This document shows positions 8,455 to 18,934 of a stretch of 33,702 bases of DNA, one piece after another; within the stretch, counting starts at the first letter, position 1; every line of letters starts with the position of its first letter. The notes under the pieces are model-generated. The model was given only the letters and a program-made list of their open reading frames with translations, was not told where the DNA came from and did no database searches. The DNA is from Fidelibacterota bacterium (lineage in GTDB: Bacteria; Fidelibacterota; Marinisomatia; Marinisomatales; TCS56), in assembly GCA_013203115.1 (NCBI GenBank), contig JABMQW010000139.1, positions 1 to 33,702 on the forward strand, written 5' to 3'. Both the position numbers and the translations under genes were made by a program.

Positions 8455-11400
8455 ATGCAGAACTTACGCGAAATACTAAAAAAAAGAATCCTGGTCCTGG
8501 ATGGGGCTATGGGCACGATGATTCAATCCTGTCATCTGCAAGAAACAGATTTTCGGGGTGAACTATTTGTTGATCATCCAGTAGATCTGCAGGGCAATAA
8601 TGATATTTTATCCCTGACAAAACCGGATTTAATCGAGTCAATCCATTATGACTATTTAAAAGCCGGGGCTGATATAATTGAAACCAACACTTTTAACGCC
8701 AATGCCATTTCTCAGCAGGATTTCCAACTTGGGGAACCAGTATACGATATGAATCTAACTGCTGCCAGGATTGCCTGTAAAGTTGCTGGTGAATTCACCA
8801 GACAGGAGCCGGATAAACCCCGGTTTGTGGCCGGTGTTTTGGGTCCCACCAATCGAACTGCATCGCTTTCCCCGGATGTGGAACGCCCTGAATACCGGAA
8901 TGTAAATTTTGATACTTTAAGCGATGCCTATGGTACTCAAGTCACGGCTCTAATAAAAGGCGGCGTAGATTTACTGCTGGTGGAGACGGTATTTGATACG
9001 CTTAATTGCAAAGCGGCATTATTTGCTATTCAAAATTATTTCTTTGAGCACGGGACATCGATACCGGTCATGGTTTCAGGTACGATAACCGATGCCAGTG
9101 GCCGGACTCTATCGGGGCAGACGCTGGAAGCATTCTGGAATTCGATTAGTCCTGCGGATCTTTTCTGCGTCGGTCTGAATTGCTCCCTGGGTGCTAAGGA
9201 GCTGCGACCATATATCCGTGAGTTATCGGAAATTGCCAATACACTAGTCTCGATTCATCCCAATGCCGGCTTGCCTAATGAATTAGGTGAATATGATGAG
9301 TCACCGGAAAATATGGCTGATTTAATTGACGAATTTGCTGAAAAGGGACAAGTCAATATTGTTGGTGGTTGTTGTGGAACAACACCAGCCCATATAACTT
9401 CTATTGCTGCCGCTGTCGCTGGAAAAGCGCCGCGTAAAGTCCCTGAAATTCCGCATTTTACTCGTCTTAGCGGACTGGAACCGTTGACCATCCAACCTGA
9501 TTCATTGTTTGTCAACATTGGGGAACGGACCAATATGGCTGGTTCAGCCCGCTTTGCTCGTTTAATTCGTGCAGATGATTACGAGCAAGCCTTGGAAGTG
9601 GCCCGCCAACAAATTGATAATGGTGCCCAGATTATTGATATCAATATGGACGATGCTATGCTGGATTCGGCGGCGGTGATGGAAATATTTCTGAATATGA
9701 TCGCTTCTGATCCCGGAATCAGTAAAGTACCGATAATGCTGGATTCATCCGATTGGAAAGTTCTGGAGGCAGGATTGAAATGCCTGCAGGGCAAGGGAAT
9801 TGTCAATTCGATCAGTTTGAAGGATGGTGAAGAAGTGTTTTTGCGGCGGGCGCAATTGGTCCGACGTTATGGTGCCGCCCTGATTGTGATGGCGTTTGAT
9901 GAAACCGGGCAGGCTGAAACTTACGAACGCAAAATTTCAATCTGCCGACGTGCTTACCGTTTATTAATCGATCAGGTTGGTTTTCCACCCCAGGATATTA
10001 TTTTTGATCCCAATATCTTTGCTATTGCAACCGGTATTGATATTCATAATACTTACGCCGTTGATTTCATATCAGCCTGTCGCACTATTAAACAGGAATA
10101 TCCCGAATCATTGATCAGTGGCGGGGTGAGTAACGTATCGTTTGCTTTCCGTGGAAATAATACCATCCGTGAGGCTATTCATTCGGTGTTTTTATACCAT
10201 GCCATTCAGGCCGGAATGGATATGGGGATAGTGAATGCGGGGCAGTTAGCGGTTTATGATGATTTGCCGGAAGAACTGCGTCAAGCAGTGGAAGACATGG
10301 TACTAAATAGACACCTGAAAGCCCTAGATCATTTAACCAATCTGGCTTTGAAGTATCAGAAAAACAGCAAGAAAATGGTCGCTGTTCGGGAATGGCGCAA
10401 TCAGCCGGTTGAGGAGCGGATAAAACATGCTCTAATTGAAGGATTAGCTGACGATATTGAAAACGATGTCGAAGAATTAAGGAAAAAATGGCAGCAGGCC
10501 TTATCAGTAATCGAAGGACCTTTAATGGACGCCCTGAAGGTTGTAGGTGATTTGTTCGGCGCCGGTAAAATGTTTCTTCCGCAAGTTATTAAGAGTGCCC
10601 GGGTGATGAAAAAAGCAGTGGCCTACTTAGTACCATTTGTTGAGCAAGAGCGCTTGCGGGCCGGCCGGGAATTACAGACCAAGGGGAAAATCCTGTTAGC
10701 AACTGTGAAAGGCGATGTGCATGATATCGGAAAAAATATCGTTGCCGTAGTATTAGGCTGCAATAATTACGATATCGTTGATCTGGGAGTAATGGTACCG
10801 GCCGAACGCATAATAGCAGAAGCTTATAAACACCAGGTTGATATAATAGGTTTAAGTGGACTGATAACGCCCTCGTTGGTGGAAATGACCAGACTTGCTC
10901 ATGATCTGGAGCAACAACAATCTCAAATTCCGGTATTGATTGGCGGTGCCACCACTTCCAAAATCCATACTGCCGTTAAAATTGATCCTGAATATTCCGG
11001 TCCGGTGATTCATGTAAACGATGCCTCGCGTAGCGTTGAAACAGTGAATAATCTATTGGATCACAAATCAAAGACAATATTTGTTAGATCTACAAAGGAG
11101 ACCTACCAGCAATTACGCCGTAATTATAAAAACCAGCGTAAAACCACTAACCTACTGACAATAGCTCAAGCCCGCCGGAATAGTTTTACTCCTGTTTGGG
11201 TGGATTATCAACCACCTGCACCGCGGATAAATGAGCGGCAGGTGTTCAAGCAATTTCCATTGGAAAAACTAACGCCCTATATCGATTGGACACCCTTTTT
11301 CCATGTGTGGGAATTAAAAGGTCGTTATCCGGTCATTTTAGATGATCCGCGATTCGGCCTGCAGGCACGTGAATTGCTTAAAAATGGACAAGCTTGGTTA

Positions 11401-12153
11401 GATCGAATTATTAATGAAAAATTAATCGAAGCACGTTCTGTAATGGAATTATTCCCGGCCAATTCACAAGGTGATGATATTTTGGTTTACGCAAGTGAAG
11501 CTCGTTCAACTCTGAAAACAAAAATATTCGGATTACGTCAACAAACTGAGCATAGTCCTGATAAACCATATTATTGCTTAAGCGATTTTATTGCTCCAGT
11601 CAGTACTGGTTTAGCTGATTGGATAGGAGCTTTTGTAGTCAGTACCGGTTTTGGTGTCCCGGATTTGGTTAGGCAGTTGCGAAGGGAAAATGATGAGTAT
11701 GCCAGTATCATTGTAAAAGCGCTGGCTGACCGTTTAGCGGAAGCTTTTGCCGAGTATCTGCATGAATTAGTACGCAAGGAATTATGGGGCTATGCTGCTG
11801 ATGAACAGTTCAGTCCTGAGGAATTACGAAAAGAAAACTATCGTGGTATCCGACCAGCGCCCGGATATCCAGCCTGCCCGGATCATTCCGAAAAACAATC
11901 CTTATTCAATCTGTTAGACGCAACTAGGGAAATTGGAACTGAATTGACAGAAAATTTTGCCATGCAACCGGCGGCTTCGGTCAGTGGTTGGTATCTGGCT
12001 CATCCACAAGCGCGCTATTTTTCGGTTGCTAAACTGGATCGGGACCAGATTAAGGATTACGCCGGACGTAAAGGAATGCCCGTGGCTGAAATCGAAAAAT
12101 TCTTAGTTGCAAATTTGGCTTACGAGCCGCCATCAGAACCGGAAGGATCATAA
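8455..12153 (+). CDS. metH: Cobalamin-dependent methionine synthase
   Basis: [36 protein letters not shown]; pterin-binding [16 protein letters not shown]12-binding [11 protein letters not shown]; activation domain at the C-terminus. The track's ATG at 8407 lies inside the riboswitch, so 8455 is preferred. Confidence 0.95.
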   Translation: MQNLREILKKRILVLDGAMGTMIQSCHLQETDFRGELFVDHPVDLQGNNDILSLTKPDLIESIHYDYLKAGADIIETNTFNANAISQQDFQLGEPVYDMNLTAARIACKVAGEFTRQEPDKPRFVAGVLGPTNRTASLSPDVERPEYRNVNFDTLSDAYGTQVTALIKGGVDLLLVETVFDTLNCKAALFAIQNYFFEHGTSIPVMVSGTITDASGRTLSGQTLEAFWNSISPADLFCVGLNCSLGAKELRPYIRELSEIANTLVSIHPNAGLPNELGEYDESPENMADLIDEFAEKGQVNIVGGCCGTTPAHITSIAAAVAGKAPRKVPEIPHFTRLSGLEPLTIQPDSLFVNIGERTNMAGSARFARLIRADDYEQALEVARQQIDNGAQIIDINMDDAMLDSAAVMEIFLNMIASDPGISKVPIMLDSSDWKVLEAGLKCLQGKGIVNSISLKDGEEVFLRRAQLVRRYGAALIVMAFDETGQAETYERKISICRRAYRLLIDQVGFPPQDIIFDPNIFAIATGIDIHNTYAVDFISACRTIKQEYPESLISGGVSNVSFAFRGNNTIREAIHSVFLYHAIQAGMDMGIVNAGQLAVYDDLPEELRQAVEDMVLNRHLKALDHLTNLALKYQKNSKKMVAVREWRNQPVEERIKHALIEGLADDIENDVEELRKKWQQALSVIEGPLMDALKVVGDLFGAGKMFLPQVIKSARVMKKAVAYLVPFVEQERLRAGRELQTKGKILLATVKGDVHDIGKNIVAVVLGCNNYDIVDLGVMVPAERIIAEAYKHQVDIIGLSGLITPSLVEMTRLAHDLEQQQSQIPVLIGGATTSKIHTAVKIDPEYSGPVIHVNDASRSVETVNNLLDHKSKTIFVRSTKETYQQLRRNYKNQRKTTNLLTIAQARRNSFTPVWVDYQPPAPRINERQVFKQFPLEKLTPYIDWTPFFHVWELKGRYPVILDDPRFGLQARELLKNGQAWLDRIINEKLIEARSVMELFPANSQGDDILVYASEARSTLKTKIFGLRQQTEHSPDKPYYCLSDFIAPVSTGLADWIGAFVVSTGFGVPDLVRQLRRENDEYASIIVKALADRLAEAFAEYLHELVRKELWGYAADEQFSPEELRKENYRGIRPAPGYPACPDHSEKQSLFNLLDATREIGTELTENFAMQPAASVSGWYLAHPQARYFSVAKLDRDQIKDYAGRKGMPVAEIEKFLVANLAYEPPSEPEGS

Positions 12154-12175
12154 TAATTATGGCTATTTTTGAATT

Positions 12176-13120
12176 ATGAAAGTAATTGAACATATAAATC
12201 GCGCTCAGGCACCTTTGTTCAGTTTTGAAATTATTCCACCTCCGCGCGGCAAAAGTGCTCAGGAGATCATAGATATTGTTAAAATGCTGCAACCGTATCA
12301 ACCGCCCTATATTGACGTAACTAGCCACTCCGCCGAGGCAACATATGAAGAAAGACCTGATGGTACGATTAAGCGGCGTATCCGCAAGAAACGCCCCGGA
12401 ACGATCAGTATCTGTGGTATTATTCAGAATCGCTTCAAAATCGACACTGTTGCTCATTTATTATGTCGCGGGTTTAGTCAGGAAGAAACAGAAGATGCCC
12501 TGATTGAATTAAATTATTTGGGGATTGAAAATGTTCTGGCGGTGAGAGGTGATGAGACCAATTATAAAAAACCGTTGAGCAAGGATAGGAGCATTAATTT
12601 TTATACCAGTGATCTGGTTACGCAGGTTGACAAAATGAATCGGGGACAATATCTGGAGGAATTATTAAACGCTGAGCCGACTAATTTCTGTATTGGTGTG
12701 GGCGGTTATCCCGAGAAACATTTTGAAGCACCGAACCTTAAGACCGATGTAGAGCATTTAAAAACAAAAGTTAATGTCGGCGCTGAGTACGTGGTTACAC
12801 AGATGTTTTTTAATAACATGGTATATTTTGATTTTGTTGACCGTTGTCGGGCTGCCGGTATTGAAGTACCGATAATCCCGGGTATCAAAGTGTTGAATCA
12901 ACTGTCTCAATTGAAGAATATTCCCCGCAATTTTCATGTCGATTTGCCGGATGAACTGGTAGATGAAATTCGGGAAAACCCCAGCCATATAAAAGATATT
13001 GGCTTTGAATGGGCTTATCAGCAATGTGCTGAATTATTGAACCGTGGTATTAAAAATCTACATTTCTACATTATGAATGATGCCAGTGTGATAACCAGAA
13101 TTATTGATCGATTGAATTAA
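12176..13120 (+). CDS. metF: Methylenetetrahydrofolate reductase
   Basis: FSFEIIPPPRGKS, YIDVTSHSAEATY, VLAVRGDE, GVGGYPEKH, YVVTQMFFN, PIIPGIKVL. Confidence 0.93.
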   Translation: MKVIEHINRAQAPLFSFEIIPPPRGKSAQEIIDIVKMLQPYQPPYIDVTSHSAEATYEERPDGTIKRRIRKKRPGTISICGIIQNRFKIDTVAHLLCRGFSQEETEDALIELNYLGIENVLAVRGDETNYKKPLSKDRSINFYTSDLVTQVDKMNRGQYLEELLNAEPTNFCIGVGGYPEKHFEAPNLKTDVEHLKTKVNVGAEYVVTQMFFNNMVYFDFVDRCRAAGIEVPIIPGIKVLNQLSQLKNIPRNFHVDLPDELVDEIRENPSHIKDIGFEWAYQQCAELLNRGIKNLHFYIMNDASVITRIIDRLN

Positions 13121-13171
13121 AATCTTAAAACAAGCAAGAATTAATATGAATAATGAAACTGAGGAGTTAAT

Positions 13172-14347
13172 ATGAGTCGATTCTTATTTACATCAGAATC
13201 TGTTACTGAAGGACATCCCGATAAAGTGTGTGATGCAATTTCGGATGCTATCTTAGACGATTTATTACGCCAGGATCCCGATTCCCATGTGGCTTGTGAA
13301 ACACTCGCTACTAAAGGAATGGTCATCGTATCGGGCGAGGTGAGCACCAATGGTTTCGCGGAGGTAGAGGCGATTGTAAAGCGCACACTGGAGGAAATTG
13401 GTTATATCGATCAGGCCTACGGCATGGATAGAGATGAAGTACGAGTACTATCATTGTTGCATCAGCAAAGTGCTGATATTGCTCGGGGTGTTGAACGGGA
13501 TAAAGACCATGAACAAGGCGCCGGTGACCAGGGACTAATGTTTGGTTATGCCTGCCGGGAAACACCGGAACTAATGCCTTTACCAATTCAGTTAGCCCAA
13601 CAACTGACTGCACGTTTAGCTGAATTAAGGAAAAACGGAACCCTGGATTGGCTGCGCCCAGACGGGAAATCGCAGGTCACGGTGGAATATGATGGTGATA
13701 AACCAATCCGGATTGAAAAAGTAGTTATTGCAACCCAGCATGACGATTTGATGGATCGTTTCAGCAGTGAAGAAAAGGAACATGCCTTCATTTCAAGGGA
13801 GGTAATTAAACATATAATCAAACCGGTTTTGGATAAAACAGATTTACCCTACGAAAATAAATTTATTGTTAATGGAACCGGACGATTTGTAAAAGGCGGA
13901 CCGGATGCGGATACTGGTTTGACCGGCCGGAAGATAATCGTTGATACCTATGGTGGTTATGCTCCCCATGGTGGTGGTGCTTTCAGCGGGAAGGATCCCT
14001 CCAAAGTGGATCGATCCGGGACCTACATGGCGCGTTATATCGCCAAAAATATCGTAGCAGCCGGATTGGCTGACCGCTGCGAAATTCAGTTATCATACAG
14101 TATTGGTGTGGCTGAGCCGACATCTCTTAGCGTGCGGACATTTGGATCGGGAAAGTTGAGTAATGAGCGGATTACCGAAATTGTACAAGAAGTCTTTCCC
14201 TTGAAACCGCGTCAAATCATCGAGCACCTGCAATTGAAACAGCCCCGATATCGTAAAACAGCTGCCTATGGTCACTTTGGCCGAAATGGTGATAATTTCT
14301 CCTGGGAGAAAACAGACTTGGTAGATCGTTTGAAGACCTACCTGTAA
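13172..14347 (+). CDS. metK: S-adenosylmethionine synthetase
   Basis: FTSESVTEGHPDKVCDAISDAILD, GAGDQGLMFGYA, GGGAFSGKDPSKVDRSG; SD GAGGAG upstream. Confidence 0.97.
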   Translation: MSRFLFTSESVTEGHPDKVCDAISDAILDDLLRQDPDSHVACETLATKGMVIVSGEVSTNGFAEVEAIVKRTLEEIGYIDQAYGMDRDEVRVLSLLHQQSADIARGVERDKDHEQGAGDQGLMFGYACRETPELMPLPIQLAQQLTARLAELRKNGTLDWLRPDGKSQVTVEYDGDKPIRIEKVVIATQHDDLMDRFSSEEKEHAFISREVIKHIIKPVLDKTDLPYENKFIVNGTGRFVKGGPDADTGLTGRKIIVDTYGGYAPHGGGAFSGKDPSKVDRSGTYMARYIAKNIVAAGLADRCEIQLSYSIGVAEPTSLSVRTFGSGKLSNERITEIVQEVFPLKPRQIIEHLQLKQPRYRKTAAYGHFGRNGDNFSWEKTDLVDRLKTYL

Positions 14348-14361
14348 TAAGGAATTAAAAA

Positions 14362-15807
14362 ATGAGTGTAATTGAAAAACCACTGAAATCGGATGTGGAT
14401 TTATCCTATAAAGTAAAAGATATCAGTCTGGCGGATGCCGGACAAAAAGCCATTTCGATGGCTGAAAAAGAGATGCCGGGCCTGATGGCTATACGACGTA
14501 AGTACAGTGCGGATCAACCTCTGAAAGGTTTACGTGTCACCGGCTCCCTGCACATGACTGTAGAAACAGCCGTTCTCATCGAAACTTTATGTGATTTGGG
14601 TGCTGATGTTCGCTGGGCCAGTTGTAATATCTTTTCTACCCAGGATCATGCTGCCGCGGCTATTGCCACCCGGGGCATACCGGTCTTTGCCTGGAAAGGT
14701 GAAACACTGGATGAATACTGGTGGTGTACCCGTCAGGCGCTGACATTTCCGGGTAATAAAGGACCGCAATTAATCGTTGACGATGGCGGAGATGCTACCT
14801 TGCTGATTCACCGGGGAGCCGAACTGGAACGGGAGCTGGCTGAACAGGGCGAACTCGCTCCGGATAATTCCGAAAGCGGGGATGAAAAAGCCATAGCAGC
14901 CAATCTGCGGGATGCCCTGTTAACCGAACCGGATCACTGGCAGAATATTGTGAAGGATATTATCGGCGTATCCGAAGAAACGACGACCGGTGTCCACCGC
15001 TTGGAACAAATGGCCGCCGCCGGCAAATTATTATTTGCAGCGTACAACGTCAATGATTCAGTGACCAAATCAAAATTTGATAATGTTTATGGTTGCCGGG
15101 AATCTTTGGCGGATGGTATAAAACGCGCTACTGATGTCATGATCGCTGGTAAGACGATAGTTATCTGTGGCTATGGCGACGTAGGTCGTGGCTGTGCCCA
15201 ATCCATGCGGGGCTACGGCGCCAAAGTGCTGGTGACCGAGATTGATCCGATCTGTGCCTTGCAAGCCGCGATGGAGGGTTACCGGGTGGTTTCACTGGAG
15301 CAGAGCCTGGCAGAAGGCAATATTTTTGTCACTGCGACCGGCAATATCGACGTGATAACGCTCGAGCATATGGAACTGATGAATGACCAGTCAATTATTT
15401 GTAATATCGGTCATTTCGATAACGAAATTCAAGTGGAGCCGTTGAATGCAGCTCCCCAGGTCAAGCGTGAGACCATCAAACCCCAGGTTGATCGGTATAC
15501 ATTTCCCGATGGCCACCAGATTTTCATGCTGGCCGAGGGACGTCTGGTTAATCTCGGTTGTGCCACCGGCCATCCTAGCTTTGTCATGTCTAATTCCTTT
15601 ACCAATCAGATCTTGGCCCAGATGGCCCTGGCCAAGGACCGGCCTGAAATCGGCGTTTATCGATTACCGAAAGAACTGGACGAAGAAGTGGCCCGGTTGC
15701 ATCTCGATCATGTTGGTGTAACCTTGACTGAATTGACTGATGAACAAGCGGAATACCTGGGAATACCAAAGGGCGGTCCCTATAAATCAGAGCATTACCG
15801 GTATTAA
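14362..15807 (+). CDS. ahcY: Adenosylhomocysteinase (S-adenosyl-L-homocysteine hydrolase)
   Basis: [33 protein letters not shown]-binding [16 protein letters not shown]-terminal [10 protein letters not shown]. Confidence 0.97.
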   Translation: MSVIEKPLKSDVDLSYKVKDISLADAGQKAISMAEKEMPGLMAIRRKYSADQPLKGLRVTGSLHMTVETAVLIETLCDLGADVRWASCNIFSTQDHAAAAIATRGIPVFAWKGETLDEYWWCTRQALTFPGNKGPQLIVDDGGDATLLIHRGAELERELAEQGELAPDNSESGDEKAIAANLRDALLTEPDHWQNIVKDIIGVSEETTTGVHRLEQMAAAGKLLFAAYNVNDSVTKSKFDNVYGCRESLADGIKRATDVMIAGKTIVICGYGDVGRGCAQSMRGYGAKVLVTEIDPICALQAAMEGYRVVSLEQSLAEGNIFVTATGNIDVITLEHMELMNDQSIICNIGHFDNEIQVEPLNAAPQVKRETIKPQVDRYTFPDGHQIFMLAEGRLVNLGCATGHPSFVMSNSFTNQILAQMALAKDRPEIGVYRLPKELDEEVARLHLDHVGVTLTELTDEQAEYLGIPKGGPYKSEHYRY

Positions 15808-15826
15808 TACAATTCCGAAAACTATG

Positions 15827-15859
15827 AAAAACACTCCATTTCGACGGGGTGTTTTTTTT
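15827..15859 (+). terminator. Intrinsic terminator of the metH-metF-metK-ahcY operon
   Basis: AAACACTCC...GGGGTGTTT hairpin followed by a T-run. Confidence 0.85.
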
Positions 15860-15976
15860 ATGGTAAAGCTCATAAAAATGAGTGAACTTTAGACTGTAAA
15901 CTTATGTCCATTCGTTTAAACAACTTATCAGATAGTATTTGGGTAAGCGAGTAACCATAAACCAGAATATTAACAT

Positions 15977-18934
15977 ATGAAAATATTTAGGAAGAAAAAA
16001 AGCATAATAAAACAGGTAATATTAATAACAGCTTTATTATTAATCATACTTGCGGTCAGTTGTGATTTTCAAAGTCCGGCCAGTTTTGAAATGCCGACCT
16101 GGTTCATGGATTTGACCATTCCATTAATTCAGGAACGCTATCCATTGGCCGGGATTGTCGACAGTACGCAGATTTTTGTCACGTCTGATTCCCTTGGCAT
16201 GCAGATAATGTTTAGTGACACCCTCGATAAGATTGCCATCGATGCATCCTATCTGGAAGTAAAGCTTAACCAGGATATCGCCTTTACCCAGGATCCGATT
16301 TATCTACCGGAAATGGCGTTCGTATTTGATACGCTGATCATTATCGAAATTCCATTTGCCCCAAATAATAAATTTATTGATGTTGCACTGGATACTTTCG
16401 ATGTCCCCCCGGCAGTCGACCGCGAGATCTTCGCATCAACCTGGAACCAAATCGCATCTGCTTTTGATACATCAATTTTCCTGGAAATTAATATTCCCCA
16501 AGTAGATGAATCGGTTTTACCGGAGTTTATTACCTCAGTAGATGCTGTTGTAATTAGTGGTGACAGTGAAACAGACTCCAGTGTGTTTGCCACCAGCCTG
16601 ATAAATAATGGACTGCCGACTGCGGTCAAGGATGTTGAATTCAGTCTAATCACCGATCTGGACAGTCCCAATGATTCACTGGCTGGTCATTCCTGCAACC
16701 GCGTACTAAAAGACAGCACATTCTCCAAGCATACGCTGATTGGTGATAAGCAGCTCGGTTCAAAAATCAGGATGAATTTTGGTTTTAGTCTCGAAACAGA
16801 AACGGCATTGGATACTATACTGATCAATGCCGGCGATTCGGTAAAAGTAAATCTGTCGTTCCGGATCAGGATCGCTGGTGTCGATGAAGCGGTGGTTCAG
16901 ATCAGTGAATATGATCTTTCGCCTGAGATACCAGTCGTGGAGTTCCCTTCGGACATCCAAATCTACTCCGGCGTCTTCAAAACCGGAACCTGGGCTGGAA
17001 TCAATGAAATAGTCGTATCCGACCTGCAGAGTACTTACATCTTTGACATTGATTTTGTTATGAATTTCCGCAACTTCATGCCTCCTGAGGGTGAAGATTC
17101 GGTAAAAATTGAAACAGTCCTCAGCCGTGACAGCAGCGCTTACGGCCGGACCTTTGATATCGATGGCTATACTTTCGCCAATCCCGCCGGAGCCGACAGC
17201 GCTCTGGAATCCCTCATTATTGATGTATCAGCAGTGATTCAACATCAGACGGCCACAATTCCCCTGGATGGATCGGAATTCGGGCGCATGAGCCTTGGGG
17301 TTCAGGTCGATGAACTGCATTTTGCGTCTATGAATGTATACCTGACAGAGGAATTCCCGCCCAGCGAACAGGAAATTACCGGCATGCCGCAGGGTTTCTC
17401 AGGGATGGCATTTACCGATGTAAATATAACTTTTATTATAATGAGTTCTATCCAGCTTCCGGTATCAATTGACCTAGACTTTATCGGGGTAAACACCTTC
17501 GGTGATTCGGTAATTGTTCGTGTCATATCAAAGGTTGGAAATCCTGATACCTATGGTGATTCAGTAAAAACAGCGATACTATTAAACCGCAATGGGACAA
17601 CTACGACTATCTACGTACGAAACAGCGATACTGAAATTGACAGTGTAATCACTGATGACAGTGGTGAGTTCACCATTGTGGATTTGCTATCATCTAATCC
17701 GGAAGACCTAATAATCAATTCATCTGCCAAGATAGATGGTGAACGTGGTGATCTTATCCCCGGTGCTTCTATCGGTTTCAGCTATGAACTCACAGCGCCG
17801 CTCGAGGTGAAAATGGCGCCTATGACTTTTATACCGGTCAATGAATCGCCCTTGGAAGAATGGGATTATGAATTGCGTAATAAGATTCGCAGCGGACTTC
17901 GCAGTGCTTCAGCCGTAGCCCGGGTAATCAATCATTTTCCGGTCGGAGGAGAGATATCCATTCTGCTGTCTGATCAGAGTCATTTTCCCCTTGATCTGAG
18001 CCGGAAAAATCTGGATAGCCTGGCTATTGATCTGGGAATTGATATTTCCACCGGTGACAGTCTCTACGTGATCAATGAATGTTCCAGTCTGGATCCAGCG
18101 CTGGGGACCGATTCAACCGCGATTTATATATTCAACGTGATGTCTGATTTTAGTGAATGCGTGGATGGGGTCACCTATTTTATCCGCAGTTCCGCTTCCG
18201 GTACCGATACGGTCATGACTTATGTGGATACGCTGCTGAATATTGTGTTGCCCGATCCGCTGCTGATTAACTATGACTCGGATATTGATGACCGGCGACT
18301 CGTAGAAAACCCCGGCGATATCGTCAGCATCAGTGAAATCGATCCCGATAAAATCCGTTTAATGACCAGCCTCGGTAATCATTATACCACTCCCCGGATT
18401 CATCTGAACGGTTCACCAATTGATCCCATTACCGGCGATACGCTATCTGTCTTTCTCTCGATCAATGACTATGTTGAGATTAAATCTTTTCTGACCTTTG
18501 AGATTAGTAGTACCGGTGTCATGGAACCGGCTCCGGGAGAATTGGTCATGATTTATCCCAATGGTGGTGAATCGCTGAATGTGCTGGAGTTGATAACCAT
18601 CCGTTGGCGAACTTTCGGTAAGGTGAAAAATGTCAATCTTGATTATTCGATAGTAACCGATCCGGATATTGAAAATGACCAGGATTGGACAGCGCTGGAA
18701 TCGAACTGGACGGCAATTGCCAACGTGGATTCATTTGTTTGGGATGCAAATACTGAGTTCCCGAATATTCCCAGCCTGCAACGCGACAGCATACGTATCC
18801 GTGTTTCGGATGCCGGGTCGGATATCAGTGATATGAGCGGCTGGTATTTTACTTTGAAGCAAGTATTGCGCTCCTTTAGTAGCGGTTGTACCAGTGCCGC
18901 CGCTGCCGGATCAAACCGGGGAGAGAGCCGCTGA
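15977..18934 (+). CDS. Large putative lipoprotein of unknown function, C-terminal PNGGE-type Ig-like domain
   Basis: Lipoprotein signal peptide with lipobox LAVSC; 985 aa, Asp/Ser/Ile rich and beta-like; C-terminal IYPNGGESLNVLELITIRWRTFG...SGWYFTLK. Confidence 0.7.
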   Translation: MKIFRKKKSIIKQVILITALLLIILAVSCDFQSPASFEMPTWFMDLTIPLIQERYPLAGIVDSTQIFVTSDSLGMQIMFSDTLDKIAIDASYLEVKLNQDIAFTQDPIYLPEMAFVFDTLIIIEIPFAPNNKFIDVALDTFDVPPAVDREIFASTWNQIASAFDTSIFLEINIPQVDESVLPEFITSVDAVVISGDSETDSSVFATSLINNGLPTAVKDVEFSLITDLDSPNDSLAGHSCNRVLKDSTFSKHTLIGDKQLGSKIRMNFGFSLETETALDTILINAGDSVKVNLSFRIRIAGVDEAVVQISEYDLSPEIPVVEFPSDIQIYSGVFKTGTWAGINEIVVSDLQSTYIFDIDFVMNFRNFMPPEGEDSVKIETVLSRDSSAYGRTFDIDGYTFANPAGADSALESLIIDVSAVIQHQTATIPLDGSEFGRMSLGVQVDELHFASMNVYLTEEFPPSEQEITGMPQGFSGMAFTDVNITFIIMSSIQLPVSIDLDFIGVNTFGDSVIVRVISKVGNPDTYGDSVKTAILLNRNGTTTTIYVRNSDTEIDSVITDDSGEFTIVDLLSSNPEDLIINSSAKIDGERGDLIPGASIGFSYELTAPLEVKMAPMTFIPVNESPLEEWDYELRNKIRSGLRSASAVARVINHFPVGGEISILLSDQSHFPLDLSRKNLDSLAIDLGIDISTGDSLYVINECSSLDPALGTDSTAIYIFNVMSDFSECVDGVTYFIRSSASGTDTVMTYVDTLLNIVLPDPLLINYDSDIDDRRLVENPGDIVSISEIDPDKIRLMTSLGNHYTTPRIHLNGSPIDPITGDTLSVFLSINDYVEIKSFLTFEISSTGVMEPAPGELVMIYPNGGESLNVLELITIRWRTFGKVKNVNLDYSIVTDPDIENDQDWTALESNWTAIANVDSFVWDANTEFPNIPSLQRDSIRIRVSDAGSDISDMSGWYFTLKQVLRSFSSGCTSAAAAGSNRGESR

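Noticed and set aside
13121-13171. Second SAM riboswitch directly upstream of metK
   Set aside because: The gap is only 51 nt with a plain SD (GAGGAG). No SAM-I, SAM-II or SAM/SAH motif is recognisable.
9036-15721. Shadow ORFs within the met operon (e.g. 12050..12457 -, 13323..13613 -, 15446..15721 +)
   Set aside because: They lie fully antisense or out of frame to strongly conserved metH, metF, metK and ahcY.
18886-18934. Upstream start of the barrel ORF at 18886
   Set aside because: It would overlap the lipoprotein C-terminus by ~50 nt. The ATG at 18934 has a better SD context and gives a normal signal peptide.
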